The translations under genes were made by a program, and so were the position numbers. Below the pieces are notes generated by a model. It searched no databases. It saw only the letters and a program-made list of their open reading frames with translations, and had not been told where the DNA came from. Below, piece by piece: positions 8,695 to 17,297 of a stretch of DNA of 64,000 bases; within the stretch, counting starts at the first letter, position 1; each line of letters starts with the position of its first letter. This DNA comes from Vulcanimicrobiota bacterium (lineage in GTDB: Bacteria > Vulcanimicrobiota > Vulcanimicrobiia > Vulcanimicrobiales > Vulcanimicrobiaceae), in contig JAAXCW010000005.1 of assembly GCA_013036095.1 (NCBI GenBank), positions 1-64,000 on the forward strand, written 5' to 3'.

Positions 8695-9906
8695 TTGGAA
8701 CCTGTCAGACGCAATCCGCCGCGGGCGTTGGAGTTCGGCATCTATCGCGACGGCGACAACAATTTGGATCAATCGCAGAGCGCGGTCATCCGCCAAGCGC
8801 GAATCGTCAGCGCATCCGACCCGGCGATTCAATTCACGGTCGAAGATACGTCGAGCGGAGCGTTTGGCTCCGCCGCCACGCGGCGCATGACGATCCAAGA
8901 CGGACGAGCAGAGCTCGACGGCGAGCCGTCCTTGCCGGATGATATGGCGTCGCCGAAAAACCTTGCACGCTTCGTCGCACGCACGCTCGACAATGCGGAG
9001 ATCGCGGGCGCAAAGCAAACGTGGATCGAACTAGTCGATCACGGCGCCGGCGACGGCGGCGGCCTGGAGGCCGACTCGTTCAAGGAAATCATGCCGATGC
9101 CGCAGATCGCGCAGGCGATCGCAGAGGGCGTCAAGATTCACGCAGCCGCGCATCCCGAAGACGTTAACCGCACTGTCGGCGGCGTCGTTGCCAACCAGTG
9201 TTTGATGGCAACGCTCGGTTTTGCCGACGCGCTCTCGCATGCGGGCGTGAAATGGCTGGCAGCCAGTCCGGAGACGATGGTATCACCGGGTGTCCCGAGC
9301 AGCGTCGCGGAAGCAGTCGCAAAAAACATCGCCGACCCGGACGCGATGGGAGCCGCCGTCGTGCGCGACGTGATGCAGCAAGACTACGGCGCGAGCGCAT
9401 TCGGCTGGAAACCCGCTGCGGCGTTCGACGTGCTCGATCTCGATCCAAAGAAACGCGCGGTGGTCGAGCGCAGCGTAAAAGCATTCAACGATACAGTGGC
9501 ATCACGCTCAGCGGATGGCGCCACCGTGGCATCTCTGCGCGATGACGCACGTTCGGTGCGCGGCATGGCGCGTTTTGCAGACGCAACGCCCGACATGCCG
9601 TGGCACGCCGACCGGCCGGCGCTCGCGCTCTACGCCAAGATCGCAGGCGACCATCGCTTGGATTCGCAGCTGCGCGCATCGGCTGGCGAAGCGGAAGCCG
9701 CGGTCCGCGCCCTCGTTGTCGCGCATGGCGAAAGCGCTTCCTTCGAACCATTCGGCGGATCGGATTATCGCGACTCCGCCGGTCCGACTGTGCACTTCCC
9801 CGTGAGCGCAAGACAAGTCGACCCGTGGGCGCCGCGCATTACCGAAACGCACAACACGTTTTTCACCGAAACCGACGCGTCCGCGGCGGAACGCGTTTTG
9901 GCGTAA
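8695..9906 (+). CDS. Clostripain-like (C11 family) cysteine peptidase
   Basis: The 403-residue protein has the caspase/clostripain layout. An N-terminal strand with YRDGDNNLD resembles the C11 'aDNNL' motif. The catalytic His lies in LVDHGAGDGG (H116) and the catalytic Cys in ANQCLMATLGFADAL (C169), matching the family's DHGG and DACLMA motifs. C11 enzymes usually cut after Arg or Lys. No signal peptide is visible, so it may act in the cytosol or be exported another way. I start at TTG 8695 because GGAGG lies nine bases before it; a TTG at 8677 has no such site. Confidence 0.75.
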   Translation: MEPVRRNPPRALEFGIYRDGDNNLDQSQSAVIRQARIVSASDPAIQFTVEDTSSGAFGSAATRRMTIQDGRAELDGEPSLPDDMASPKNLARFVARTLDNAEIAGAKQTWIELVDHGAGDGGGLEADSFKEIMPMPQIAQAIAEGVKIHAAAHPEDVNRTVGGVVANQCLMATLGFADALSHAGVKWLAASPETMVSPGVPSSVAEAVAKNIADPDAMGAAVVRDVMQQDYGASAFGWKPAAAFDVLDLDPKKRAVVERSVKAFNDTVASRSADGATVASLRDDARSVRGMARFADATPDMPWHADRPALALYAKIAGDHRLDSQLRASAGEAEAAVRALVVAHGESASFEPFGGSDYRDSAGPTVHFPVSARQVDPWAPRITETHNTFFTETDASAAERVLA

Positions 9907-9912
9907 CCTCCC

Positions 9913-12471
9913 TTACGGTCCCCGCAGTCCCGCAGGTAAGATATTCGCCTTGGCGTCCAAAGCTTGCTGAGCCACGGCCGCGAGCGCTTCGAGATGCGCG
10001 CGCGTCAGTTCGCTCAGGCGGGAGCCTTGAAGTCCGGTAGCTGCCAGCTGCCGCAGTTGCTGGAGTTGGATCCGCGCCAGCGCTTGCGCATCCGCGGGAG
10101 TGCCGGCCGCCGGATTCACCCACATGTCGGAGAGACGCTTCGCGTAGTTCACTTGCAGATTGCGGCGGATCGGACCGGCGCTGTTGATACCGCCCGTCAA
10201 ATCGCCGAAGATGCTCTGACGCGCCCAGTCGAAGAGATCGGTCAGCGACATGGTCGCGCCGGGGCTATATTTTGTCTGCAGATCGTCGATCCGCTGCAGC
10301 GTCAGCGGAGCGAACAGCTCGGCCAACACTTGATTCTGCGCGGTGTTGACGATCGTCGTGACGGCCACGTCGTGCCGAGCCGCGGGCACGTAGGCCCACG
10401 AGCCTCCGGTGAAGTCCGAGTACTCCGAGTACGTCAGCTTGTTGAGAACGCTCGGATTGAAGTGCCAGGCCGCTTCGGAAAATAATCCGTTGGCAAGCAT
10501 GGTCCATGCGGCGCGCTCGTCCGCTACCGAGACCGGGCTGAGCGGCGGGGCCGCTCCCGGATCACCTTTAGCTGCGCGAGAAATGTACTCGCCCCCGATC
10601 CAGTGTGCGGGCATCGCCGCGCATCGTAGATAGTAGGTAAGCGGCGTTGTAAACGCTTGGCGCGCTTCGTCGAATGAATGTCCCGGCGCAGGAAAGCGTT
10701 GACTGACCGCATTCATGACGCTGTGCATCGTCTTCATCTGCACGTCGCACCATGATAGTGGATGATTGGTGAGGTCGTTCTGCGCGACGCGCGGATCGAT
10801 CGCGTGGCCGGTCTGGAACGAGACGTCCTCGTCACTGGCAAAGCGCGTCCATGGGTTGCTCCAGCCCGATGCCCAACGCCGCAGCGTCGAGAGTTCGGCC
10901 GTCGGACTCGATGCGTTAGGAATGTAGCCGTATCCGTAGCGGATCGCATAATAGTCGTACGGTCCGAGCGCGAGTTGGAAATACAGACCTTGCGAAGTGC
11001 CCTTGGGCCAGAGGTTGATTGGGCTGTACTCCATGACCGAGTTCGAGACGCCGTAGCGCGATGTGAAAGCTTTGCTCTGCATTTGTTTGGCCGAATAGGC
11101 CATCGAGCCGATGAAGTTGTGCTGCAACCCGAAATCGTGACCCGATTCGTGCAAGATCACCGACCAGATCAGGTCTTGCACATACTGATTTTCCGCACTC
11201 GTGGTGTCCGGAAGTCCGCGGGCCGGCGCCACCACGTAGCGATACGTGCGCCCGACCAAGCCTTCGACCGCGTCGAAGCCCACGCCGATATTCATTTCCT
11301 CACCCGTGCGCGGGTCGGTTGTGAGCAGCGCCTCGGCACCGAACGCCGGCGAACTGGTGTTGAGCCAGCGAACGATGTTGTGCCGGATATCTTCGGAATC
11401 CCATGACGGATCGTTGGTGGGCTGCTGCAGCACCTGCACCGCATCCAGGATGCCGATGCGCCGGAACGCATCGTTCCACGTAAGCAGAGCGGACTTCACC
11501 GAGTTGCGGTACTGGTACGGGATGTCGCTGCTGAGATAAAAGACCAGCGGGTTCGTCGCGCGCATGGGCGCGGACGACGTGCGCTTTCCAAAGTTCCATC
11601 GCATGATGTAGTGAACCGTGCGCCCCGTGGTCACCTGATCGGTCGAAAAGTTGATCAAAGGTTGCGTAAAGTAGCCGACCCGCGGATCCGCGATCCGCGG
11701 CATATATCCATCGCTCGGCGCTTGGATGATGTTGTAGGTCATCAAGATTTCGAGGCTGCGCGGATCCGGCGCATTGTCGATGCGCGAAAAGATCGGGGAC
11801 GACGATTGCCACGTCTGACTGACACGCAACACGTCGTTTTGCGGAAATGCTTTGGTCACCGCAAAGAACGAGCGCGACGGATCGAGGCGGTACGCTCCCG
11901 GGGTGGGTGGTCCGAAGTTGATGCTCGAGTCAAGATCCGCGACGTCGCCCAATAAGAACGATGCCGGAATGACGACCGTCGTATCGTCAGCTGCAGCAAT
12001 CGGTACCACCGCTACCACTGAATTGGGCAGCGATTGCTGCACGCCGGCAGCTTCGGGCGTATTCGGCCGCGTAATCGTGTACGTATTCGGCCACCGCACG
12101 ACGACGGTATCGTCAACCTTTTCAAAATGAATTAGACGCGCCGGGGCCACGTATGGCTCTCCGGGGGCCGGGCCCAATCCGCCGAGTCCGGTCGAGGGGA
12201 TGGCAGTCTGGATGAAGTCGGCGCCGAGTTGCGAGCGTTTGAGTGCCAAATAGACGCGGCCGGCCTTGTGAATAATCGGAATAAGGCCGTCTTGGACCGT
12301 TGCGCCTCGCAGAAAGCTGTCATAAGGCGCTGGGCCTCCCTGCTGGGCTGCCGCTGCCGCGGCTGCAGCCGCAGCGGCTGCTGCGGCCGGCGGAATGGTT
12401 TGCGCGGCGGCCGGCGCGGCCAAGGCCAACACAAAAAAACCGCCGAGTATAACGCGAGAAAGACAGGTCAT
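9913..12471 (-). CDS. Secreted zinc-dependent metalloprotease (DUF5117/DUF4953 type)
   Basis: The 852-residue protein has a signal peptide (…VILGGFFVLALAAPAAAQ) followed by an Ala-rich run. The zinc motif is HESGHDFGLQHN at about residue 439: HExxHxxGxxH with a further N, as in metzincin-like members of this family. The N-terminal half resembles DUF5118/DUF5117 (ATVQDGLIPIIHKAGRVYL and SPIFSRIDNAPDPRSLEI) and the C-terminal half DUF4953. It is probably periplasmic or extracellular. The gene is convergent with the C11 peptidase, 6 bp apart, so two proteases of different class end at the same point. Confidence 0.88.
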   Translation of the reverse strand: MTCLSRVILGGFFVLALAAPAAAQTIPPAAAAAAAAAAAAAAQQGGPAPYDSFLRGATVQDGLIPIIHKAGRVYLALKRSQLGADFIQTAIPSTGLGGLGPAPGEPYVAPARLIHFEKVDDTVVVRWPNTYTITRPNTPEAAGVQQSLPNSVVAVVPIAAADDTTVVIPASFLLGDVADLDSSINFGPPTPGAYRLDPSRSFFAVTKAFPQNDVLRVSQTWQSSSPIFSRIDNAPDPRSLEILMTYNIIQAPSDGYMPRIADPRVGYFTQPLINFSTDQVTTGRTVHYIMRWNFGKRTSSAPMRATNPLVFYLSSDIPYQYRNSVKSALLTWNDAFRRIGILDAVQVLQQPTNDPSWDSEDIRHNIVRWLNTSSPAFGAEALLTTDPRTGEEMNIGVGFDAVEGLVGRTYRYVVAPARGLPDTTSAENQYVQDLIWSVILHESGHDFGLQHNFIGSMAYSAKQMQSKAFTSRYGVSNSVMEYSPINLWPKGTSQGLYFQLALGPYDYYAIRYGYGYIPNASSPTAELSTLRRWASGWSNPWTRFASDEDVSFQTGHAIDPRVAQNDLTNHPLSWCDVQMKTMHSVMNAVSQRFPAPGHSFDEARQAFTTPLTYYLRCAAMPAHWIGGEYISRAAKGDPGAAPPLSPVSVADERAAWTMLANGLFSEAAWHFNPSVLNKLTYSEYSDFTGGSWAYVPAARHDVAVTTIVNTAQNQVLAELFAPLTLQRIDDLQTKYSPGATMSLTDLFDWARQSIFGDLTGGINSAGPIRRNLQVNYAKRLSDMWVNPAAGTPADAQALARIQLQQLRQLAATGLQGSRLSELTRAHLEALAAVAQQALDAKANILPAGLRGP

Positions 12472-12490
12472 GAACCCTCCGGATTGTGAC

Positions 12491-12507
12491 GGGCGCCTCA
12501 GGCGCCC
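12491..12507 (-). terminator. GC-rich hairpin after the helicase gene
   Basis: GGGCGCC and GGCGCCC flank a 3-base loop between the helicase stop and the metalloprotease start. There is no T-run on either strand, so it may be only a weak pause or an mRNA-end stabiliser. Confidence 0.35.
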
Positions 12508-12520
12508 AGACCTATGAATT

Positions 12521-14575
12521 TCAGCGAATGAGCGGTTGACCCTGCGGATAAATCGGACGGTTCACGATGAGTTCGAGCGTCTCGGCTTTTGAGGTGAGCA
12601 CGAAATCGCCAAACTTGGCGAAATTCTCCCGCTCGGCTTCCCCCTCAGCGAAGCGTTCGTTGCGCGTCAGATCGATTTTTCCCGAGGACGGTAGAAAACG
12701 AATGTAACGCCCGTCATCGTCGATGCCGGCTTCGATAAGCCCCTCGTCTTCAAAAATGCGCAGAGCCGCGCCGACCGTCCGTTCTCTGACCTTATCAAAC
12801 TGCAGCGTTTCGGCGATATCGCCCTGCGACATCCGGACGACCCCGTCCTGAGCCAATCCGCGAATTCCGCGATACAGTTCGCGCAAGACGCCGATCGTCG
12901 GCGCTTCCTGATCGATGATGTACTCGTTGATGCGGCGGTCGCTTTCGCCGAAGAGCAGATGAATCCGCGCAGGCTCGCCGTCGCGGCCGGCGCGGCCGGC
13001 TTGCTGATTGAACTCGGTGAACGAAAAATTCAGGTGATAGAGCACCACGTTGCGGACGTCGGGCAGATCGATTCCTTCGCCGAACGCCGACGTTGCGATC
13101 ACGGCCCGCAGCTCGCCCGAACGGAAATACTTTTCCACGTCGGCCCGATCGGCGGCGGGCATTCCCGCGTGGTAAAACATCACGCCCTGCCCCACATCGC
13201 GGCGCAATCCCTCGGCGACTTTCGAGACTTCGCTGCGTGAGTTGCAATAGACGATCGCCTTTCCGCTTTCAGCGAGCGTTTCGCGCAAATAGCGCAGTTT
13301 ATCTTTGGTGCCGCGCGCGTCGACCACGTGCAAGTTCTCGCGCACGGACGGATCGATCACCCATGCGTTAATGCCCAGCTCGTCGACGACGTGACCGAAC
13401 GCTTCGTCGCGCGCGGTCGCGGTCAGCCCCAGCACTTGCGGAGCGCCGAGGGCGGCGATCGTCGCGGCAAGTTTTCCATACGCCGGCCGGTGATTGGATT
13501 CAAACGCGTGGTGCGCTTCGTCGACAACCAGTAACCCCGGCGCGCTTTTTCCCGTAAAAGCTTCACGATGGAATTGCAAGAACTCGGGCGTCCCGAGAAT
13601 GATGTCCCAGTCGCCCGACCCGAGCGACGACATCAGATGTGCGCGTTCTTCGGCGCCAATCGCGCCGTTCGCGCGCAAAATGCGCAATCCGAATCCATCC
13701 AGGCGTCGCTTGAGCGCTTCGTATTGATCGTTGGCGAGCGCGCGCAGCGGATAAAGCACCAAGGTCTTTTGGCCCGATTCGAGCGCCCGGTATGCAGCCG
13801 GGTATTGAAAGCAAAACGACTTGCCGCGCCCCGTTCCCATAACGGCGAGCGTATTTTTACCGGCGTCCAGCCGCGCGAGCACGTCGCGTTGCGCTTTGTG
13901 CAACTCCGCCTCGCCGATCAGCGCGCGGCGAATGCCCGCATGGTCAGCTTGGGCACGTGCTTGGACGGCAAAGGCGTCGAGCGCCGCGCTCTGCGCGCGA
14001 AAGACGCGAATGTTGACGCCGAAGTTTTTGCCGGCGGTGCCGCCGGTCACGTGCTCGACGCGCGCGCCGTATCCGATTCCAGCATCGATCAGCGGCGCCA
14101 GATGCTGGGCTATTTGCTTGCGTAAGAATCCCAGTTGCAGGTTTCCGTAGCGCACCGCGATAGCGTTGGCGTCGAACCGGTTCGCCGGCTCGCGCTCGAG
14201 CAGCAAATCAACGCCGGGCACGATGCCGGCTACGACGTCCTGACGGCCTTCGAACGAAACGCCCATGATCTTGGTCGGAAAGGAATCGCGCTCGCCGATT
14301 CCGGCAAACGCATCGCGTTCCAAGAACGTCTTCTGCTGCGCAAACATGCGCTCGACAAAGTCGTCGATTGACTCCACATTGTCGTTAATCGACGACAGTT
14401 TAACAGGCGCTCCGCGCTGCGCGTCTCCGCCGCCCCCCACCGGTAAAACCGGCGGGGTCCCCCACGCACCTGCAATTGCGGGTTGCTTGGCATCGAAACT
14501 CTCTAAGAGCCGTTCGAACGCAGCTTCCGACGGGGTCGGTAGCGGGAGTTTCCTATTCTTCGCGCTGCGCGTCAT
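12521..14575 (-). CDS. RecQ-like superfamily 2 helicase with N-terminal HIRAN domain
   Basis: The protein has 684 residues. Residues 102-195 look like a HIRAN domain (KIMGVSFEGRQ … LEREPANRFDANAIAV … LGFLRKQIAQHLAPL), a module that binds 3' DNA ends in HLTF-type proteins. A helicase core follows: Walker A GTGRGKS (247-253), DEAHH (352-356), GLTATARDEAF, YCNSRSEV, FYHAGM and QAGRAGRDGEPA. The last motifs are those of RecQ. The usual RecQ zinc-binding and HRDC parts are not seen; the C-terminus instead has a winged-helix-like segment. A role in repair of stalled forks is inferred from the domains. Its start overlaps the end of secF by 23 bp. Confidence 0.85.
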   Translation of the reverse strand: MTRSAKNRKLPLPTPSEAAFERLLESFDAKQPAIAGAWGTPPVLPVGGGGDAQRGAPVKLSSINDNVESIDDFVERMFAQQKTFLERDAFAGIGERDSFPTKIMGVSFEGRQDVVAGIVPGVDLLLEREPANRFDANAIAVRYGNLQLGFLRKQIAQHLAPLIDAGIGYGARVEHVTGGTAGKNFGVNIRVFRAQSAALDAFAVQARAQADHAGIRRALIGEAELHKAQRDVLARLDAGKNTLAVMGTGRGKSFCFQYPAAYRALESGQKTLVLYPLRALANDQYEALKRRLDGFGLRILRANGAIGAEERAHLMSSLGSGDWDIILGTPEFLQFHREAFTGKSAPGLLVVDEAHHAFESNHRPAYGKLAATIAALGAPQVLGLTATARDEAFGHVVDELGINAWVIDPSVRENLHVVDARGTKDKLRYLRETLAESGKAIVYCNSRSEVSKVAEGLRRDVGQGVMFYHAGMPAADRADVEKYFRSGELRAVIATSAFGEGIDLPDVRNVVLYHLNFSFTEFNQQAGRAGRDGEPARIHLLFGESDRRINEYIIDQEAPTIGVLRELYRGIRGLAQDGVVRMSQGDIAETLQFDKVRERTVGAALRIFEDEGLIEAGIDDDGRYIRFLPSSGKIDLTRNERFAEGEAERENFAKFGDFVLTSKAETLELIVNRPIYPQGQPLIR

Positions 14576-15869
14576 CCGGTGGCAGCGGCCGCTCCGGTTC
14601 GAAGCCTTCCAGGTTCATGTTAATTTCTTCGTGCCCTTGATCGAAGGCGGTTTCATCCATGCCGGCGGCTTGCGCGTCGAGCGGATCCATCGCGGCCGCG
14701 TCTTCAGTAAGCTCGGCCGGCGCGTTTTCGTCGCGCTTGCGTTTGTAACGCGCGGGCGTTCCCGGCGTCACCGTTCGCGAAGCCTTGGCTTTCTCGCGGC
14801 GCGCCTTGCGCGCGGCCACGATATCTTCGCGCGCCATGCCCGAATGCGCGCCGAGCGCGCGGCTTTCCGCAACCGTCCTCGCAGATCGATTGCCTTGCGC
14901 CGCTAGGCCGGCCGCGCGTTTGCGCGCGGCCGAATCGAGTTGACGTTTGCGGAAAAAGAGCACTAGCGGCGCCGAGTAAAAGATCGAGTGGTATCCGCCC
15001 GAGCAGATGCCCACGAGCAGGGCAAACGCGAAGTTCTGTAAGGACGCGCCGCCGAGCGCGAGCAGGGCAACGAGGGTGATGACGACGGTCGCGAGCGTAT
15101 TGAACGAGCGCGTCATGGTCTGCAAGATCGACGTGTTGACGATCCTGTCGTACGGCTGCCCCGCCAACACGCGGGTGTTCTCTCGTATTCGATCGAGGAT
15201 CACGATCGTGTCCATGACCGAATAGCCGATGACCGTTAGCACCGCTGCCAGGAACGCATCGTCGGCGCGCTTGTCGGCTAATGCATAGATGCCGATCATC
15301 ATCGCGGCGTCGCGCACGAGCGCGATCACCGTCACCAAGCCGAAGATGTAGTTCCAGCCGAAGCGGAAGGCAATGTAGAGGAACTGGATCAGCAGCGCGA
15401 TGACCAGCGCCTCGATCGCTTTGATCAGATACTCTTTGCCCAGCGTCGGTCCGACCGACGTAACGGCGGACGAATTCCTATCGACCGGCGCGACGGATTG
15501 CAGCGCGCTCCAGAGCGCGGTCGTGTTGTTGCCGAACGCCGTCTGCGTTTCGATCGAGTATTTCGTCCACGCGTTAGCGCCCACGGCTTGGCCGACGGTC
15601 GTGATGCGTTCGTCGGTGACGTCCAGCTTGGAAAGCGCCGCGCGGACCTGATCTTGAGTGACTGGCTTGGTGAAGACGACGTCGACCGCCGTACCGCCGG
15701 TGAATGAAAGCCCTAGGCGAAGCGCGTGCGAGGGTTGGAACCCTCCGCCCGGAGCGGTCAGCGAATGGTAGACCATCGAACCGAGGCCTGCCAGGATGAT
15801 CAGGCCCGAGATCAACGAGACGGTCCGGAACCAGCCGACGATATTCCAATTGAGGCGGCGGAAAAACAT
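14553..15869 (-). CDS. secF: Protein translocase subunit SecF with long C-terminal tail
   Basis: SecF works with SecD in the inner membrane to pull secreted proteins across using the proton-motive force. Residues 1-310 carry the SecF core (LGLSFTGGTAVDVVF, then SVMDTIVILDRIREN and SFNTLATVVITLVALLALGG) with six membrane spans. After that comes a tail of about 120 residues, first very basic and then very acidic (EDAAAMDPLDAQAAGMDETA), which ordinary SecF of about 300 residues lacks. It begins 4 bp after secD, so the two form one operon. Confidence 0.95.
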   Translation of the reverse strand: MFFRRLNWNIVGWFRTVSLISGLIILAGLGSMVYHSLTAPGGGFQPSHALRLGLSFTGGTAVDVVFTKPVTQDQVRAALSKLDVTDERITTVGQAVGANAWTKYSIETQTAFGNNTTALWSALQSVAPVDRNSSAVTSVGPTLGKEYLIKAIEALVIALLIQFLYIAFRFGWNYIFGLVTVIALVRDAAMMIGIYALADKRADDAFLAAVLTVIGYSVMDTIVILDRIRENTRVLAGQPYDRIVNTSILQTMTRSFNTLATVVITLVALLALGGASLQNFAFALLVGICSGGYHSIFYSAPLVLFFRKRQLDSAARKRAAGLAAQGNRSARTVAESRALGAHSGMAREDIVAARKARREKAKASRTVTPGTPARYKRKRDENAPAELTEDAAAMDPLDAQAAGMDETAFDQGHEEINMNLEGFEPERPLPPDDAQREE

Positions 15870-15872
15870 CGG

Positions 15873-17249
15873 TTACGTTCCCGCCTTCGCTAAAATGCCG
15901 ATTTCTTCGGGCTTCACGCCGTACAGGTTCGGATTGGTCGCGACGTTATTGTCCACAAGCAGATCGACGAAGAAGCGCGTGATGAAGACAGCCGTAAAGA
16001 GCGAGAACACGGTTCCCCAAAAGAGCGTATAGGCAAAGCCTTTAACGGTGCCGGTTCCCAGCATGAAGAGCACGCCCGCGCCGACGATCGTCGTGAAGTG
16101 GCTGTCGAAGACCGCCGTGAACGCGCGCGCAAAACCGGTGCGCACAGAGGCGCGCATGGACTTCCCCGCCCACAGTTCTTCTTTCATGCGTTCGAAGATC
16201 AGCACGTTCGCGTCGACCGCCATACCGATTGACAGCACGAATCCGGCGATACCCGGCAGCGTCAGGGTCGCGTGCGCCGCGGCCAACAGTCCGAACATCA
16301 TGATGACGTAGATCACCAGCGCGATGTCGGCCAAGAGCCCGGGCAGCCGGTACATCACGATCATGAAGAGCAGCACGAGGCCCAGCCCGAGCATCGACGC
16401 GTAGAGCGACTTGACAAGATCGATTTTGCCGAGCGTCGGCCCGATCGTTTCGTTTTCGATGAACGTGATGGGCACCGGCAGCGCGCCGGCGTTGAGTTCG
16501 TTGGCCAGCGTGATCGTTTGATCTTCGGTGAACTGTCCGTAGATTTCGCCGCTGTCGGAAATCGCGCCATTGATCGTCGGCGCCGAGATGTAGCGCTTGT
16601 CCAAGAAGATGCCGAGCGGCTTGCCGAGATTAGCGGTCGTCAGCGCGAAAAACTTCTTGGGATCCTTCGTTTGGAAGTTGATTTGCGGCGCGCCGGCTTG
16701 ACTGTAGGCCGCTTGCGCCGCCTTTAATTCTTTTCCGGTGTAGACGGTCGGGCCGCTGGCGTCGTAGGCGCCGCGCGCGATCAGGGCGCACGCGTCTTTT
16801 GTGGCTTTGTTGAGGTTGCATTTGGCCGACGTCGGATTAGGTCCGAGATACGCCAGGGCGGCTTCAGCGCGTTGCGCTATGGCAGGCGGAACGATTTTGT
16901 ATTCAAGTACCGCGACTTGTTTGAGCAAGAGCTCGGCCTGCTCGGCATTCTTGACCTGCGGGAGTTCGACCAAAATGCGATCCGTGCCGACCTTATTGAT
17001 CTGCGGCTCGGTGACGCCTAAGCCGTTGATGCGGTGGTCGATCACGTCGATCGTTTCGTTTTGCACGTCGCCCGTGATGGACTTGACCTCCGGCGTTGGA
17101 TTGAGCTGCAGCAACAGACGCGCTCCGCCTTGCAGATCCAATCCGAGGTGGATCTTCTTTTGCAGCGGCAGCGCGGCATACAGGCACAGCGCGACGATGG
17201 CGAGGACGACCAGCGCCTTCACCGGGTTCTTCCATCTATTCCAGGTCAT
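15873..17249 (-). CDS. secD: Protein translocase subunit SecD
   Basis: The 458-residue inner-membrane protein shows the family sequence throughout: LGLDLQGGARLLLQL near the N-terminus, DRILVELPQVKNAEQAELLL, the P1 head region, and the C-terminal membrane block (IMVMYRLPGLLADIALVIYV, GFVLSIGMAVDANVLIFERM). SecD pairs with the adjacent SecF. It follows flhA by 48 bp on the same strand, with a GC hairpin between, so it may be read together with or separately from the flagellar-type array. Confidence 0.97.
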   Translation of the reverse strand: MTWNRWKNPVKALVVLAIVALCLYAALPLQKKIHLGLDLQGGARLLLQLNPTPEVKSITGDVQNETIDVIDHRINGLGVTEPQINKVGTDRILVELPQVKNAEQAELLLKQVAVLEYKIVPPAIAQRAEAALAYLGPNPTSAKCNLNKATKDACALIARGAYDASGPTVYTGKELKAAQAAYSQAGAPQINFQTKDPKKFFALTTANLGKPLGIFLDKRYISAPTINGAISDSGEIYGQFTEDQTITLANELNAGALPVPITFIENETIGPTLGKIDLVKSLYASMLGLGLVLLFMIVMYRLPGLLADIALVIYVIMMFGLLAAAHATLTLPGIAGFVLSIGMAVDANVLIFERMKEELWAGKSMRASVRTGFARAFTAVFDSHFTTIVGAGVLFMLGTGTVKGFAYTLFWGTVFSLFTAVFITRFFVDLLVDNNVATNPNLYGVKPEEIGILAKAGT

Positions 17250-17274
17250 GGCTAACCGCGGAATGTTGTGCCCG

Positions 17275-17289
17275 GGCCCCGTGGGGGCC
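17275..17289 (-). terminator. GC hairpin between flhA and secD
   Basis: GGCCCC and GGGGCC flank a 3-base loop in the 48-bp gap. No T-run follows in the direction of transcription, so it may only slow polymerase or separate transcripts. Confidence 0.3.
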
Positions 17290-17297
17290 TTCAGGGC

